A stretch of 64,000 nt of DNA from Candidatus Gastranaerophilales bacterium (GCA_944325185.1 CALUZA010000001.1:1-64000), one strand, 5' to 3'; numbered from the stretch's first letter, positions 1 to 9,022 are shown. Numbers and translations are program-made. The notes: a model not told the origin generated them from the letters alone.

Positions 1-709
1 CACCTTTTTGAATTGATTTTTGCATCCACTCTTGCGCTCTTGCGCCGTATAAAATTTTACCGTCTACTCTAATACCGTAGCCAAAAGGATCTTCCCCTTT
101 ATTAATACCGTCTACATCCATACAGAAAGTTTTATAAATTACATCGAAACCTTTTGGTTTATATTCACCAAAATTTCTAATATCTAGAGAACTGGGATTT
201 ATGAGTTGTGCGGCACTATGAGCTTGGGCTATATTCATTCCGAAGGTTATTGTAGGAGCATATTCATAAAATATTATATTATCACTTGTTTGAATACCAC
301 TTCGTGTACTTACTTTTTTGCAAAAACTATCCAATTTTTCTTTATTTTCTTCAAGTGAAAAAATATCTAAATCTACCCAAGCGTCATGATATTCACCTGT
401 GTCTATACAATTGATTTCTTTAGAGCTTACAACATCTGAAAATGTTTGACAAAAATATGTATTATCCCCGTCATGAGTACCGTCAATTAAAGTCCCGTCA
501 GGTTTCATTCCTAAATCACCATTTGCATAATATTGATCAGAATTTACAAGCTCTCTTATAACAGTCCCTATAGTATTATTCCCTTTTTTAAATTTCATAA
601 CGTTTTCATCCGGTGCGCTATGTATTGCAACAGGCAGTAATATCGCACTTAAAACTCCTATAATAACTAAAACAATCATAATTTCTGCCAGAGTAAAAGC
701 TTTTTTCAT
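1..709 (-). CDS. Type IV prepilin-like protein (prepilin A), 3' end cut by window edge
   Basis: ATG at 709; 236 codons are visible before the left edge. The N-terminus reads MKKAFTLAEIMIVL followed by a hydrophobic helix. This is the class III prepilin signal: cleavage before Phe by a prepilin peptidase, with Glu at +5, but Ala instead of Gly at -1. The rest is a globular pseudopilin-type head. The protein is a close paralogue of the one encoded at 50141-50950: the first ~100 residues and the last ~35 visible residues (DPFGYGIR, then GARA.EWMQKS) nearly match, while the middle differs. By comparison only a few C-terminal residues are missing. It probably acts in a type IV pilus or type II-like secretion filament. 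A -10 box lies at 746-751. It is divergent from the XRE gene at 845. Confidence 0.88.
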   Translation of the reverse strand, partial: MKKAFTLAEIMIVLVIIGVLSAILLPVAIHSAPDENVMKFKKGNNTIGTVIRELVNSDQYYANGDLGMKPDGTLIDGTHDGDNTYFCQTFSDVVSSKEINCIDTGEYHDAWVDLDIFSLEENKEKLDSFCKKVSTRSGIQTSDNIIFYEYAPTITFGMNIAQAHSAAQLINPSSLDIRNFGEYKPKGFDVIYKTFCMDVDGINKGEDPFGYGIRVDGKILYGARAQEWMQKSIQKG

Positions 710-745
710 TTATTTTCCAATATATTAAACTGCTTAATATTTAAA

Positions 746-751
746 ATTATA
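746..751 (-). promoter_or_regulatory. -10 box for prepilin A
   Basis: A perfect TATAAT on the minus strand, giving a start point near 739 and a leader of about 30 bases with a weak GGAA ribosome site before the ATG at 709. No convincing -35 is seen. It touches a half-site (751-763) of the palindrome at 781-809. Confidence 0.5.
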
Positions 752-780
752 TAGATTTAATATATTCATGCAATAGGTTA

Positions 781-809
781 AATAGATTAAATATTATATT
801 AAATCTATT
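781..809. promoter_or_regulatory. Near-perfect palindrome, candidate operator of the XRE regulator
   Basis: Arms AATAGATTAAATAT (781-794) and ATATTAAATCTATT (796-809) pair at 13 of 14 positions around one central base. A further half-site ATAGATTTAATAT occurs at 751-763. The palindrome abuts the -35 of the XRE gene, and the half-site abuts the -10 of the divergent prepilin, as expected for an autoregulator controlling both genes. The role is inferred from position only. Confidence 0.5.
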
Positions 810-837
810 TGTTAATATATAAAAATAAAAATATAAT
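809..837 (+). promoter_or_regulatory. Sigma70-type promoter of the XRE gene, leaderless
   Basis: TTGTTA (809-814), 17-base spacer, TATAAT (832-837). The ATG at 845 lies 7 bases after the -10 box, so transcription would start at or next to the start codon. The in-frame TTG at 809 is therefore the -35 element and not a translation start. Confidence 0.6.
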
Positions 838-844
838 TTCATTT

Positions 845-1180
845 ATGGCTTTGAAAAAAAATCAATTAGGTATACAAATAGGTAAAAAAATACAGTTTCT
901 AAGAAAACAAAAAGGATACAGTCAGGAAAAATTTGCTGAGGCAATTAATATTGCAACAACTTCGCTGAGTTATATTGAAACAGGCAGAGGGTTTATGACC
1001 CTTGCTACATTGCAGAAAATATGCGAAGTTTTGGAAATTGAGCCTGTGGAAATTTTTCAGTTTATTTCAATTAAAACTGCTGATGAGATGTATGAATATA
1101 TTTTATCTAAATTGAAAAATCTGAAAGATAATCCCGAACAATTAAAATTAGCATATGGGCTTTTTAAAAACATTGTCTAA
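845..1180 (+). CDS. XRE-family helix-turn-helix regulator
   Basis: 111 residues from the ATG at 845. Residues ~8-65 form a Cro/C1-type HTH: IGKKIQFLRKQKGYSQEKFA, then SLSYIETGRG. A ~45-residue helical tail follows, possibly for dimerisation. There is no Shine-Dalgarno sequence; the promoter places the start of the RNA at the ATG, so the mRNA is probably leaderless. It lies divergent from prepilin A with a palindrome in the shared promoter region. I infer that it represses or activates itself and the prepilin gene. The same arrangement recurs at 18509-19135. Confidence 0.85.
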   Translation: MALKKNQLGIQIGKKIQFLRKQKGYSQEKFAEAINIATTSLSYIETGRGFMTLATLQKICEVLEIEPVEIFQFISIKTADEMYEYILSKLKNLKDNPEQLKLAYGLFKNIV

Positions 1181-1188
1181 AATTAGAA

Positions 1189-1269
1189 GAAGTCGGATTT
1201 TTGAAATAAACCTGTCCATTTTAAAGCGCCAATGATGTAACACTACGGTAACAGGAAAAACCCGACTTC
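1189..1269. repeat. Long imperfect inverted repeat / possible structured RNA
   Basis: GAAGTCGG (1189-1196) pairs with CCGACTTC (1262-1269). One mismatch in, TTTTT (1198-1202) pairs with AAAAA (1256-1260). After a bulge, CCTGT (1211-1215) pairs with ACAGG (1251-1255) and CC with GG. About 35 bases remain in the apical loop. It lies between the XRE stop and the comM stop (convergent genes), so it may be a terminator, a small structured RNA or the remnant of a small mobile repeat. There is no clean U-tract. Confidence 0.45.
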
Positions 1270-1321
1270 AATTATATTTTAGCTTTGATTTAGCATAAAA
1301 ACATTACCCGAAAGTATAAGA

Positions 1322-2839
1322 TTAAAAACTTCTTAACTGCAGCGCTTGAGCTATATGAGAGGTTTCAATATTTTCTTTTTCTTCTAAATCAGCTATTGTT
1401 CTTGAAATTTTAAGAATTCTATCAAAAGCTCTTGCGGACAAATTAAAACTGTTAATTGCGTTTTTTAGAAATTGTTTTGATGTTTCATCGATTTTACAAT
1501 ATTTTTTTATTAATTTTGAATTTAATTCAGAATTTGTCAATATTCCTTCGTTTTTATATCTTTCTTGTTGAATTTTTCTTGCTTTAATTACTCTTTTTCG
1601 TATGGTTTCTGAGCTTTCTGCAGCTTGATTTTGACTCAACAGTTCATCTTCACTTAATCTTTGAACTTTAATTTGTATATCAATTCTATCTAAAAGAGGT
1701 CCTGAAAGCCTTGAGCGGTAACGATTAATTTGATATTCCGAACAAGTACATTGTTTTTTGTTGTCGCCCAAAAAACCACAGGGGCAAGGATTCATTGCGC
1801 CTATTAAAATGAAATTAGCGGGATATTGAATGCTTGTTTGCGCTCTTGATATTGTTACCACATTGTCTTCAAGGGGTTGTCTAAGAACTTCTAAAGTTTT
1901 TCTTGGGAATTCTACCATTTCATCCAAAAATAAAACGCCTCTGTGCGCAAGGGTTATTTCTCCGGGTTTTGGATTTGAACCGCCACCTATAATCCCTACT
2001 GCACTTGAGCTGTGATGAGGAGAACGAAAGGGTCTCGAAGTAATTAGAGGTTTCGATCTGTCTAAGAGTCCTGAAATAGAATAAATTTGAGTTAATTCTA
2101 TTGCTTCTTGTTTTGTAAGAGGAGGTAAAATCGACATAAAAGCTTTTGATAACATGGTTTTACCTGCACCGGGGGAACCTGACATTAGTACATTATGTGC
2201 GCCGGCTGCTGCGATTTCAAGCGCTCTTTTTGCAATTTGTTGTCCTTTGACATTTGAAAAATCTATACTGTATTCTTGTTTGTTATTTAAAAAATCTTCT
2301 ATATTTTGTTTAAGAGTTTTTAAATCTCCGTTTTTATTTAAATATGCTACAACTTGCGAGAGGTTTTGAGCGCCAAGAGTTTCAACGTCATCAACAAAGC
2401 TTGCTTCATTTAAATTTTCATAAGGAACAATTACTTTTTTAATACCCAAATCCGATAAACCGCAAATAATGGGTAAAATCCCATTGACTGCTCTTATGGA
2501 ACCGTCCAGTGAAAGCTCTCCTATGAAGGCAATTTCTTCGTTATTAAATTCATTTATAATATTTTCTTTTAATAAAATACCTACTGCCATAGCAAGGTCA
2601 TAGCTTGAACCTTCTTTTTTGATATCCGCGGGAGCAAGATTGATTACAACTTTTGTTTGCGGAAATGAAAAGGAAGAATTTTTAATTGCAAGACGTAATC
2701 TTTCCTTTGCTTCGGAAATTGCTGTGTCAGGGAGTCCGATTATTGTAACTTGGGGGATTGAATTTATTGTATCTACTTCAACATTAATTTCAAAAACATT
2801 AAGACCTATTATAGTTGCGCTTTTAACTGTTATTGCCAC
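1322..2839 (-). CDS. comM: ComM / YifB-type Mg-chelatase-like AAA+ ATPase
   Basis: 505 residues from a GTG start that overlaps the stop of the upstream TPR gene (TAGTG). The N-terminal Lon-S5-like ChlI domain (~1-180) precedes an AAA+ module with Walker A GSPGAGKT (~220) and Walker B GVLFLDEM, then a cysteine cluster CPCGFLGDNKKQCTCS (~350) and a C-terminal Mg-chelatase lid. Length is normal for the family. ComM is known as a hexameric branch-migration helicase that helps integrate DNA taken up by natural transformation. It is last in an operon behind a GAF/HD-GYP protein and a TPR protein. The GAGGAAA site just before the GTG supports this start. Confidence 0.95.
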   Translation of the reverse strand: MAITVKSATIIGLNVFEINVEVDTINSIPQVTIIGLPDTAISEAKERLRLAIKNSSFSFPQTKVVINLAPADIKKEGSSYDLAMAVGILLKENIINEFNNEEIAFIGELSLDGSIRAVNGILPIICGLSDLGIKKVIVPYENLNEASFVDDVETLGAQNLSQVVAYLNKNGDLKTLKQNIEDFLNNKQEYSIDFSNVKGQQIAKRALEIAAAGAHNVLMSGSPGAGKTMLSKAFMSILPPLTKQEAIELTQIYSISGLLDRSKPLITSRPFRSPHHSSSAVGIIGGGSNPKPGEITLAHRGVLFLDEMVEFPRKTLEVLRQPLEDNVVTISRAQTSIQYPANFILIGAMNPCPCGFLGDNKKQCTCSEYQINRYRSRLSGPLLDRIDIQIKVQRLSEDELLSQNQAAESSETIRKRVIKARKIQQERYKNEGILTNSELNSKLIKKYCKIDETSKQFLKNAINSFNLSARAFDRILKISRTIADLEEKENIETSHIAQALQLRSF

Positions 2840-4524
2840 TATATTTCCTCTTGTTCTTTATTTGGAATTAGTTTTAATAATTTTGTATTTGCAATTTCAA
2901 AATTCGGATTTAAACTCAAAGATGTCTTATAGAATTGAATTGCGTCTTGATTTTTGTTTATTGCTTGATTGTATATTCCGCAAAGATAATAGTAATAGTA
3001 GTTTTTTTCGAGAGTGAAAGAAGCGTTATAAATTAAACCTTTTGCAAGTTCATAATTTTTGTTTTTTAAATACAGTTCAATTAGTTCACCAACTGCCTTT
3101 TCATACATCGGGTTAATTGTAAGAGTTCTTTTTAAAAATTCTTCTTTTAAGACATCATTTTTTTGCGCTATACTGATTGCATTTTGATAGTATGCAAGAT
3201 ATTCGTTTTTGGGCATTTTATCAATTTGCTGTTCAAGTTTTTGTAATTCTTTTGGATTTTTTGTATATTGCCTTTGAGCAGTTGCAAGCTTGATTATTAT
3301 TTCATAGTTGTCTTTATCTTTTGAAAGAGCTTTTTTATACATTTTTACGGAATTTTTATAGTCGCCATGAATGTATCTTATATCCCCTAAGCCTATTAAG
3401 GTTTCTATGTTATTTTTATTTTCTTTGTATGAATTAACAAAATATACGTTTGCTCTTTCGACATTTTTTAGCGCAAGTTCACTTTTTGCGTATAGGGTAA
3501 TAATTTTATCGTTATTTTTGTCAAAATTTAAAATGTTTTGACAATCTTTTTTTGTTTTTTCAAAATTTCCTTCAAGAAAACTTTTCTTAGCTATATAGTA
3601 TTTTTTTTCTTTTTCGTCTTTTGTTGTATTTGCTAAAATTGTTTGTTTTAAAATTTCAACTTCATCTGCAAAATCAACTGTTAATTTTGTTTTTTCAAGT
3701 TTTTCAATTAATTTTTCTGCATCTTTATATTTTTTTGCGCTAACAAGAGCATTTATTTTGAAAATTTGATAAGAAACATTATCCGAGTTTAAAGAAATAG
3801 CTTTGTTTATTGTGTTTATGGCTTGATTATATTTTTTTAATTCCAGATATGCTTTTGCAAGTGTGTATTGAGCAAAGTCATTTTTTTGGAATTTTTCTTG
3901 GTTGTCAATTAGTTCATTTGCTGCTTCTTGAGCGGTATTATCAAAATATATCCCACTGTATAATTTAGCAAAATATATTTCGTCATCTTTTGCTAAACTA
4001 GTTTTTGGCTTATAACTTTTTTCAAGACTGTTTATGTTGTCATAAAATTGATTTTTATAAATTATTTTATCAATTGCTTTATCTCCAAGCGAGAAAAAAC
4101 CAATTTCATAGAATATTTTTGAAAGCGCAAGCAGGGAAGTGTCATTATCTATCCCTTGAATTAATTTATCATATTCATCATAGGCAACAGAAACATTACC
4201 TTGATTAAATTTAGAAGTTATTGAAATGAAATCTCGTCTAAGTTTAGCTTTTTTGTCTGAAATATTTTCTTGCGGTTTTGTTTCGTTGGTTAAAAAAGAA
4301 TCAACAATATTTGCTAAGTTAAAATAATTTGAGTTTGGATTTGGTTTATATTCATGATGAATTTCAAAATCTTGAATAGGTTCTAAGAGGCTGTCTGTTT
4401 GAGCTTGCGAGTATGAAGAAAAATTAAACACGCTAAATAAGAAGAACAACGCCAAAACTAATTTTCTTTTTGTTCTTTTTGATTTCTTATGCGCTATAGT
4501 GGTAGTATTTGTCAAATGTATCAA
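2839..4524 (-). CDS. Exported TPR-repeat protein
   Basis: 561 residues. After a basic stretch (HKKSKRTKRK) comes a hydrophobic segment LVLALFFLFSVFNF and a likely signal-peptidase site near SYSQAQ, so the protein is exported or membrane-anchored. The rest is helical with several tetratricopeptide repeats, clearest at ~215-255 (AKAYLELKKYNQAINTINKA) and ~370-410 (LIGLGDIRYIHGDYKNSVKM) and again near the C-terminus. TPRs mediate protein-protein contacts; the partner is unknown. The TTG start is preceded by GAGG 4 bases upstream and lies 38 bases inside the end of the upstream HD-GYP gene, implying translational coupling. Confidence 0.8.
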   Translation of the reverse strand: MIHLTNTTTIAHKKSKRTKRKLVLALFFLFSVFNFSSYSQAQTDSLLEPIQDFEIHHEYKPNPNSNYFNLANIVDSFLTNETKPQENISDKKAKLRRDFISITSKFNQGNVSVAYDEYDKLIQGIDNDTSLLALSKIFYEIGFFSLGDKAIDKIIYKNQFYDNINSLEKSYKPKTSLAKDDEIYFAKLYSGIYFDNTAQEAANELIDNQEKFQKNDFAQYTLAKAYLELKKYNQAINTINKAISLNSDNVSYQIFKINALVSAKKYKDAEKLIEKLEKTKLTVDFADEVEILKQTILANTTKDEKEKKYYIAKKSFLEGNFEKTKKDCQNILNFDKNNDKIITLYAKSELALKNVERANVYFVNSYKENKNNIETLIGLGDIRYIHGDYKNSVKMYKKALSKDKDNYEIIIKLATAQRQYTKNPKELQKLEQQIDKMPKNEYLAYYQNAISIAQKNDVLKEEFLKRTLTINPMYEKAVGELIELYLKNKNYELAKGLIYNASFTLEKNYYYYYLCGIYNQAINKNQDAIQFYKTSLSLNPNFEIANTKLLKLIPNKEQEEI

Positions 4525-6244
4525 TTAACCTCAACTCGTCTTTGGTGACAACTTCTCTATCTTTTATTAGGATACCATATAATTGAGCTAAATTAAACTC
4601 TTTTAACAAAATTTCATCAGCTTTTATATCGCAATTTGAATTGCTCAAAATTACATTTAAAATGCTATATGTGTCTATGTTCATAAAAGCATTGACAATG
4701 TTTTCGTCAAAGTGAGTGTTTTTGCCGTCAAGAATTATTTTAAGCGCATCTTTTATTTCCATTTTGTTACGATAGTGTCTTTTTGATGTTATGGCATCAA
4801 AAACATCGCACACAGCAAGAATTCTTCCGCCTAAAGGTATATTCTCTCCTTTTAAACCTCTATAATATCCTGTTCCGTCAAATTTTTCATGGTGAGAGCT
4901 TGCAATTTCAGCTACATCTTCGAAATTTTTGGAAATATATACTTTACCTAAGATGTTGTGTGTGAGTCTTGCATGTTCTTTTATGTGTTCATATTCTTCG
5001 GGTGTTAATTTTCCTTCTTTTTGCAGAACGGAATCTTTTATTCCTATCTTTCCTATGTCATGAAGAAGTGAAGCATTTTTTATTATTTCTTTTTCTTCGT
5101 CTGATAGTTTGTATTTTTCACATATCAGTTCAGCATAAAGAGTTACTCTTTTGGAGTGACCTGCGGTAATTTTATCTCTTGCGTCAATTGAGGCTGCAAG
5201 TGTGTCTATAAAGCTTGAAAATAATTTTTTTTGTTCTTCGATTAATTTTTTTTGTTTATTGAATAAGTTTGCATTTTCAAGGGCAATTCCTGCAGATGAG
5301 CCTATTGCAATGAGTAAATCTTCGTCTTTTTGAGTAAAGTCGCCATCAAATTTGTTTAATACCTGAAAAACACCAACTATTTGATGAGATAAATTTCTTA
5401 TTGGCATGCATAGGATGTTTCTTGTTTTATAACCTGTTTTTAAATCTATATCTTTATTGAAATATTCGCTTTCATAGGCATTTTTTATGTTTATTGTTTC
5501 GCCTGTCATTGCGACGTGTCCTGCAAGCCCTTTGTTTGCAGCAAATCTTATTTCTTGCATTTCAAGACCTAAAGCTACTTTGCTCCAAAGTTCATTATGC
5601 TCGTCATCCAAAAGAAAAACTGTGCATCTGTCTGCAACAAGTGCTTGTTGAATTTGTTGCGCAATAATTGTTAAAAGGCTATCTATATTTGTTTCAACCG
5701 CAATAGTTCTTCCTACTTGAAGCAAGGCTAAAAGAGCGTCATCTTTTATTTCATTTGGTATAAATGAAGGTGGAGTTGAAGATATTACTTTTTGTCTATT
5801 TTCATCTTCAATTTTTTGTTTATATTTTAAGATAGCTTCATCAAGTTTATTTCCTTCGGGAATTTTAATGTATAAACTTGCTTTAATTAGATTTAAAGCG
5901 GTATTATAGTTTTTTTCATAATATTCAATTAGTCCTGAAATAAATACGTTTATTTTTTGGGCAAATAAAGAATTTGAAGAATTTGCCAAATATTTTGCGT
6001 CATTTAGAAGGCTTAAAGTTTGGTAGTATCTTGCCCCTTGACGATAATTATTTATTGCAAGGTATGACATTGCAACAGAAACCATGTCAAATGCTTTGAT
6101 TGCTATTGCTTTTTTGTGAATCGAACTTAGTTCTTGTTGTTTTAAAAACTTATCTTTACACACGCAATTAAAAAATGAGCTGATAAGGTAATCTTTCATC
6201 TCATCATATTCATTTTTTGGGATATTTTTTAAAGTTCTTATCAT
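4487..6244 (-). CDS. GAF / HD-GYP domain protein, probable cyclic-di-GMP phosphodiesterase
   Basis: 585 residues. An N-terminal helical, TPR-like region (~1-150) is followed by a GAF sensor domain (~185-330, with DRCTVFLLDDEHNELWS and GLAGHVAMTGETI) and an HD-GYP domain (~345-520). HD-GYP residues are intact: AGHSKRV, HDIGKIG, SSHHEKFDGTGY and the loop GLKGENIPLGGRILAVCDVFDA. The family hydrolyses c-di-GMP, linking a GAF-sensed signal to motility, biofilm or pili. First gene of an operon with the TPR protein and comM, and it carries its own strong promoter. Confidence 0.92.
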   Translation of the reverse strand: MIRTLKNIPKNEYDEMKDYLISSFFNCVCKDKFLKQQELSSIHKKAIAIKAFDMVSVAMSYLAINNYRQGARYYQTLSLLNDAKYLANSSNSLFAQKINVFISGLIEYYEKNYNTALNLIKASLYIKIPEGNKLDEAILKYKQKIEDENRQKVISSTPPSFIPNEIKDDALLALLQVGRTIAVETNIDSLLTIIAQQIQQALVADRCTVFLLDDEHNELWSKVALGLEMQEIRFAANKGLAGHVAMTGETINIKNAYESEYFNKDIDLKTGYKTRNILCMPIRNLSHQIVGVFQVLNKFDGDFTQKDEDLLIAIGSSAGIALENANLFNKQKKLIEEQKKLFSSFIDTLAASIDARDKITAGHSKRVTLYAELICEKYKLSDEEKEIIKNASLLHDIGKIGIKDSVLQKEGKLTPEEYEHIKEHARLTHNILGKVYISKNFEDVAEIASSHHEKFDGTGYYRGLKGENIPLGGRILAVCDVFDAITSKRHYRNKMEIKDALKIILDGKNTHFDENIVNAFMNIDTYSILNVILSNSNCDIKADEILLKEFNLAQLYGILIKDREVVTKDELRLIDTFDKYYHYSA

Positions 6245-6261
6245 AATCTATCCTAGTTTAT

Positions 6262-6290
6262 ATTGTAGAATTATTATTCTCTTATGTCAA
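6262..6290 (-). promoter_or_regulatory. Sigma70 promoter of the HD-GYP/TPR/comM operon
   Basis: On the minus strand TTGACA (6290-6285), 17-base spacer, TACAAT (6267-6262). Start near 6255, then a short leader with AGGA before the ATG at 6244. One of the best consensus promoters in the window. Confidence 0.75.
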
Positions 6291-6332
6291 ACGGCTGAAA
6301 TATGATGTTTTGCGCTATAAATCTTTAAAATT

Positions 6333-6361
6333 TTTACAACAATTTGAAATTATAGTAAAAT
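6333..6361 (+). promoter_or_regulatory. Sigma70 promoter of polA and following genes
   Basis: TTTACA (6333-6338), 17-base spacer, TAAAAT (6356-6361), followed by AAGGGGA (ribosome site) and the ATG at 6379. No further promoter is obvious until after 15863, so it probably drives the whole repair run. Confidence 0.6.
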
Positions 6362-6378
6362 TAATTTAAGGGGAATTT

Positions 6379-9021
6379 ATGGAAGATAAAAAGACACTTA
6401 TATTAATAGATGGTCATGCGCTTGCATTTAGAATGTTTTTTGCGCTTGAGCGAACCAATATGCAAACAACAACGCATATTCCTACTTGGGCAGTTTATGG
6501 GTTTTTTAAGGCAGTTTTTGACCTTTTAGCAGATAAAAAGTTGTCTTTAAAGCCAAATTCTATAGCTGTTGCTTTTGATGTTTCTAAGGCAACTTTTCGT
6601 CTTGAAAAATACTCTGAATATAAAGCTAATAGGCTTACTATGCCTGATGCGCTTAGGACTCAATTAGAGATAATTAAAGAAGGGCTTGATGCTCTTGATA
6701 TTCCTATATACACAAAAGAAGGTTTTGAAGGCGATGATGTTATAGGAACAATTGCCCTGCAAGCAAGTAAAAAAGGACATAAAACATATATTTTAACAGG
6801 TGATAAGGATAGTTTTCAATTAGTTGATGATTCTGGTTTGGTTTCGGTTTTAATTCCTCAAAAAGGTGAAATTAATGAATATAACAGGGAAAAAGTTTTT
6901 GAAAATTTAGGAGTTTATCCTTGTCAAGTTGTTGACTATAAGGCCTTGTGCGGAGATACATCGGACAATATCCCTGGAATTAGGGGCATAGGACCGAAAA
7001 GCGCAAGTTCTCTTTTGAATGATTATAATACTTTGGATGGCGTATATGAAAATATTGAAAAGATTACTAAAAAATCTTTAAAAGAAAAGCTAATAACAGG
7101 AAAAGATGATGCGTATTTATCTCAATTTTTAGCAACCATAAAAAAAGATTTGGATATTAAATTTGATTTTGACGGTGCTTGTTTGAGTGTTCCCAATAAA
7201 GAAAAAGTTAAGGAATTTTTTCAAAAATTACAGTTTTATTCTTTCGTAAAAAACATTGATAAATTGCTTTCACCTTTTAATATTGAAACTGCATGCAAGG
7301 AAGAAAATATTGTAAAATTCGATGAATTACCTCAAGAGGTTTCTCAAATAAGCCTTTTTACAGAAGTTAAAGAAAAAAAGGTTTTAAAAGAAGTAAAAAA
7401 AATAAAAAGCGATGAAATTCAAGCTTTTTTAAATTCAATTAAAGATGGCGATAAAATATCAATTTTATGTGATTATGCGGATAATAATTTTTGTTATGTT
7501 TCAGATGGTACAGTCGCTTGTAAAACATCAATTTTAGAAATTAAAGATATTTTTTTAAATGAAAAAATTAAAAAATGTGTTTATGATATAAAAAGTATTT
7601 TATCGAGTGAAATAGGCGATATAAAAGGTGTCGTAAGTGACGTTCAATTGTCCAGTTATATGCTTGATTCTTCAAGAAAACATGATTTAATTACACAAAT
7701 AAATGAGTGTCTTGAAATTATACCAAATGAAAATGATTTATATTCTTTGTGTTCTTATATTTTGGATTTAGATGAATTTTACAATAAAAAATTGTCGCAA
7801 AAAGAATTAAAACTTTTAAACGAAGTGGAATTACCTTTGTCCTTTGTTTTGAGTGACATGGAAAAAACAGGGGTAAAAATTGATGTTTCTTGCCTGAAAG
7901 AAATTGGCAAGGAGATTGATTTAAAGGTTATAGAGTACGAAAAGAAAATATATGAACAAGCAGGCTGTACTTTTAATATAAATTCTCCTAAGCAAGTTGC
8001 AGAAATTTTGTTTGACAAATTGCAAATTAAACCTAAAAAGAAAGGTAAATCGGGAACATATAGTACAAATGCAAAGATACTTGATGAACTTGCTTTTGAA
8101 TATTCTATTGCAGCTGATATACTTGAACATCGTCAATTAATGAAGCTTAAAACAACGTATATTGATGCTTTGCTTAAATTAATCGGCTCAGACGGTAAAA
8201 TCCACACTCATTTTAATCAGATAGTAACAACAACAGGCAGACTGTCGTCTTCTGATCCTAATTTACAAAATATTCCTATCAGGACAGAATTTTCTAATAG
8301 GATTAGAGGTGCTTTTATTCCTTCAAATCCCGAAACGTATATAATGAGTGCCGATTATTCTCAAGTGGAGCTGCGTCTTTTAGCGCATTATTCAGGGGAC
8401 GAAGGCTTAATTAAAGCTTTTGTTGATGATGTTGATGTGCATAAAATTACCGCTTCTAAAATTTTTAATGTTCCTGTTGAAAACGTAACAAAGGAGATGA
8501 GGAGAAAGGCTAAAACAGTTAATTTCGGTATAATATATGGTCAAACCAGATATGGTTTATCTAAGACCCTTGGAATAGAGCCTTTTGAAGCGCAAGAATT
8601 GATAAACAAATATTTTATGACATATCCTAAAATTTCGGGTTATATAAATTCAACTCTTGAATTAGCAAATGAGAAAGGTTATGTTGAAACTTTATATGGC
8701 AGAAGAAGGTATCTTGGTGCTGAATTAAATTCAAGAAATGCAAATATAAGAGAATTTGCTGCACGTGCTGCAATTAATGCTCCTTTGCAAGGGACAAGCG
8801 CAGATATAATAAAAATGGCAATGGTTGATTTGTTTGAAAAATTAAAAAAATATAAATCGAAGATGATTTTGCAAATCCATGATGAATTGGTGCTTGAAGT
8901 TCCAAAAGATGAAATAGAGATAATTAAACCTATGGTGATTAAATCAATGGAGTTAAATCAGCCTTTGAAAGTTCCTCTTAAGGTTGAGGTTGGTTTTGGA
9001 AAAACTTGGATGGAAAAGTAA
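6379..9021 (+). CDS. polA: DNA polymerase I
   Basis: 880 residues, normal length. Domains: 5'-3' exonuclease/flap nuclease (~1-290, with LTGDKDSFQLV and the HhH region GIRGIGPKSASSLL), a degenerate 3'-5' exonuclease domain (~330-480) and the family A polymerase domain (~490-880). Polymerase motifs A (DYSQVELRLLAHYSGD), B (RRKAKTVNFGIIYGQ) and C (QIHDELVLEVP) are intact. The proofreading metal ligands are not recognisable (no Asp-x-Glu at Exo I), so the enzyme is probably proofreading-deficient. It fills Okazaki-fragment and repair gaps. A clear AAGGGGA site supports the ATG. Confidence 0.97.
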   Translation: MEDKKTLILIDGHALAFRMFFALERTNMQTTTHIPTWAVYGFFKAVFDLLADKKLSLKPNSIAVAFDVSKATFRLEKYSEYKANRLTMPDALRTQLEIIKEGLDALDIPIYTKEGFEGDDVIGTIALQASKKGHKTYILTGDKDSFQLVDDSGLVSVLIPQKGEINEYNREKVFENLGVYPCQVVDYKALCGDTSDNIPGIRGIGPKSASSLLNDYNTLDGVYENIEKITKKSLKEKLITGKDDAYLSQFLATIKKDLDIKFDFDGACLSVPNKEKVKEFFQKLQFYSFVKNIDKLLSPFNIETACKEENIVKFDELPQEVSQISLFTEVKEKKVLKEVKKIKSDEIQAFLNSIKDGDKISILCDYADNNFCYVSDGTVACKTSILEIKDIFLNEKIKKCVYDIKSILSSEIGDIKGVVSDVQLSSYMLDSSRKHDLITQINECLEIIPNENDLYSLCSYILDLDEFYNKKLSQKELKLLNEVELPLSFVLSDMEKTGVKIDVSCLKEIGKEIDLKVIEYEKKIYEQAGCTFNINSPKQVAEILFDKLQIKPKKKGKSGTYSTNAKILDELAFEYSIAADILEHRQLMKLKTTYIDALLKLIGSDGKIHTHFNQIVTTTGRLSSSDPNLQNIPIRTEFSNRIRGAFIPSNPETYIMSADYSQVELRLLAHYSGDEGLIKAFVDDVDVHKITASKIFNVPVENVTKEMRRKAKTVNFGIIYGQTRYGLSKTLGIEPFEAQELINKYFMTYPKISGYINSTLELANEKGYVETLYGRRRYLGAELNSRNANIREFAARAAINAPLQGTSADIIKMAMVDLFEKLKKYKSKMILQIHDELVLEVPKDEIEIIKPMVIKSMELNQPLKVPLKVEVGFGKTWMEK

Positions 9022-9022
9022 C

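Noticed and set aside
809-844. Longer XRE protein from the TTG at 809
   Set aside because: That TTG is the -35 hexamer of a well-spaced promoter, and the added residues are not HTH-like.
1189-1269. Integron attC site or tRNA-like structure
   Set aside because: Imperfect inverted repeat of the right size, but no RYYYAAC/GTTRRRY core sites, no integrase, and no T-arm GTTCRA motif.
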